Assembly (NCBI GenBank): GCA_902489255.1 | Contig: CABTZF010000029.1 | Coordinates: forward strand, 1 to 14,361 | DNA length: 14,361 nucleotides | Source: an uncultured Peptoniphilus sp. | GTDB lineage: Bacteria; Bacillota; Clostridia; Tissierellales; Peptoniphilaceae | Reading direction: 5' to 3' | Shown: positions 14,309 through 14,361 of the stretch, in pieces | How the letters are laid out: the number at the start of each line of letters is the position of its first letter | Position numbering within the stretch: the first letter of the stretch is position 1 | Made by a program: the position numbers and the translations under genes | Notes under the pieces: model-generated | Databases searched by the model: none | Seen by the model: only the letters and a program-made list of their open reading frames with translations | Told to the model about the DNA's origin: nothing

Positions 14309-14361
14309 CAAAAAGCAAAAGCAAAAGCAGAATTTTATCTGTGTCTTTTGAATTTTTTTAG

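Noticed and set aside
14302..14361. Gene start after the AAGGAGG near the window end
   Set aside because: No start codon at usable spacing; a GTG at 14341 reads only six codons to TAG at 14359. Any gene must start beyond the window.

Overview
The window looks like chromosomal DNA from a low-GC Gram-positive anaerobe, probably an anaerobic coccus of the Tissierellia (Peptoniphilus/Anaerococcus-like). The evidence is the AT-rich composition, Firmicute-type Shine-Dalgarno (SD) sites, and a gene set with CvfB, YlxP/DUF503, VanW-G5 and DUF1836 proteins plus a secreted leucine-rich-repeat (LRR) protein. Genus-level placement is inference. All genes are on the minus strand except the last.

Reading in the direction of minus-strand transcription (high to low coordinates), there are five units. 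(1) 13030-7470 is a tight seven-gene operon: DUF1836 regulator, unknown protein, TPR protein, methionine aminopeptidase, TrhA/hemolysin III membrane protein, MATE exporter and cyclophilin. Neighbouring genes mostly overlap or sit within a few bases. (2) 7393-6893 is an acyl-CoA thioesterase with a terminator-like hairpin. (3) 6795-4420 carries ylxP, nth (endonuclease III) and a VanW-G5 surface protein, ending in a clear terminator. (4) 4228-1567 carries an unknown 191-aa protein, cvfB and an RlmD/RlmCD-type 23S rRNA m5U methyltransferase. (5) 1182 to beyond base 1 is a secreted LRR surface protein, cut by the window edge. On the plus strand, 13141-14079 encodes a TIGR01212/YhcC-type radical SAM protein, divergent from unit 1.

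The most interesting signals concern start sites and regulation. The full-length nth frame is intact but has no ATG, GTG or TTG at its expected start; the best candidates are two ATT codons. Two operons (units 3 and 4) have the same layout, an extended -10 followed by six bases and then ATG with no SD, which predicts leaderless mRNAs. The LRR gene has nine copies of a tetranucleotide (AGAC on its own strand) exactly where its transcript should begin, like known phase-variable adhesin leaders. Two intergenic palindromic elements also stand out: a REP-like GGGACTGTCCC inverted repeat at 4293-4374, and a long hairpin followed by an SD-masking hairpin at 14232-14308.

There are no rRNA or tRNA genes, CRISPR arrays or complete transposase genes. 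I found no clear multi-gene defence or biosynthetic system; the novelty is in expression signals and in two uncharacterised proteins.
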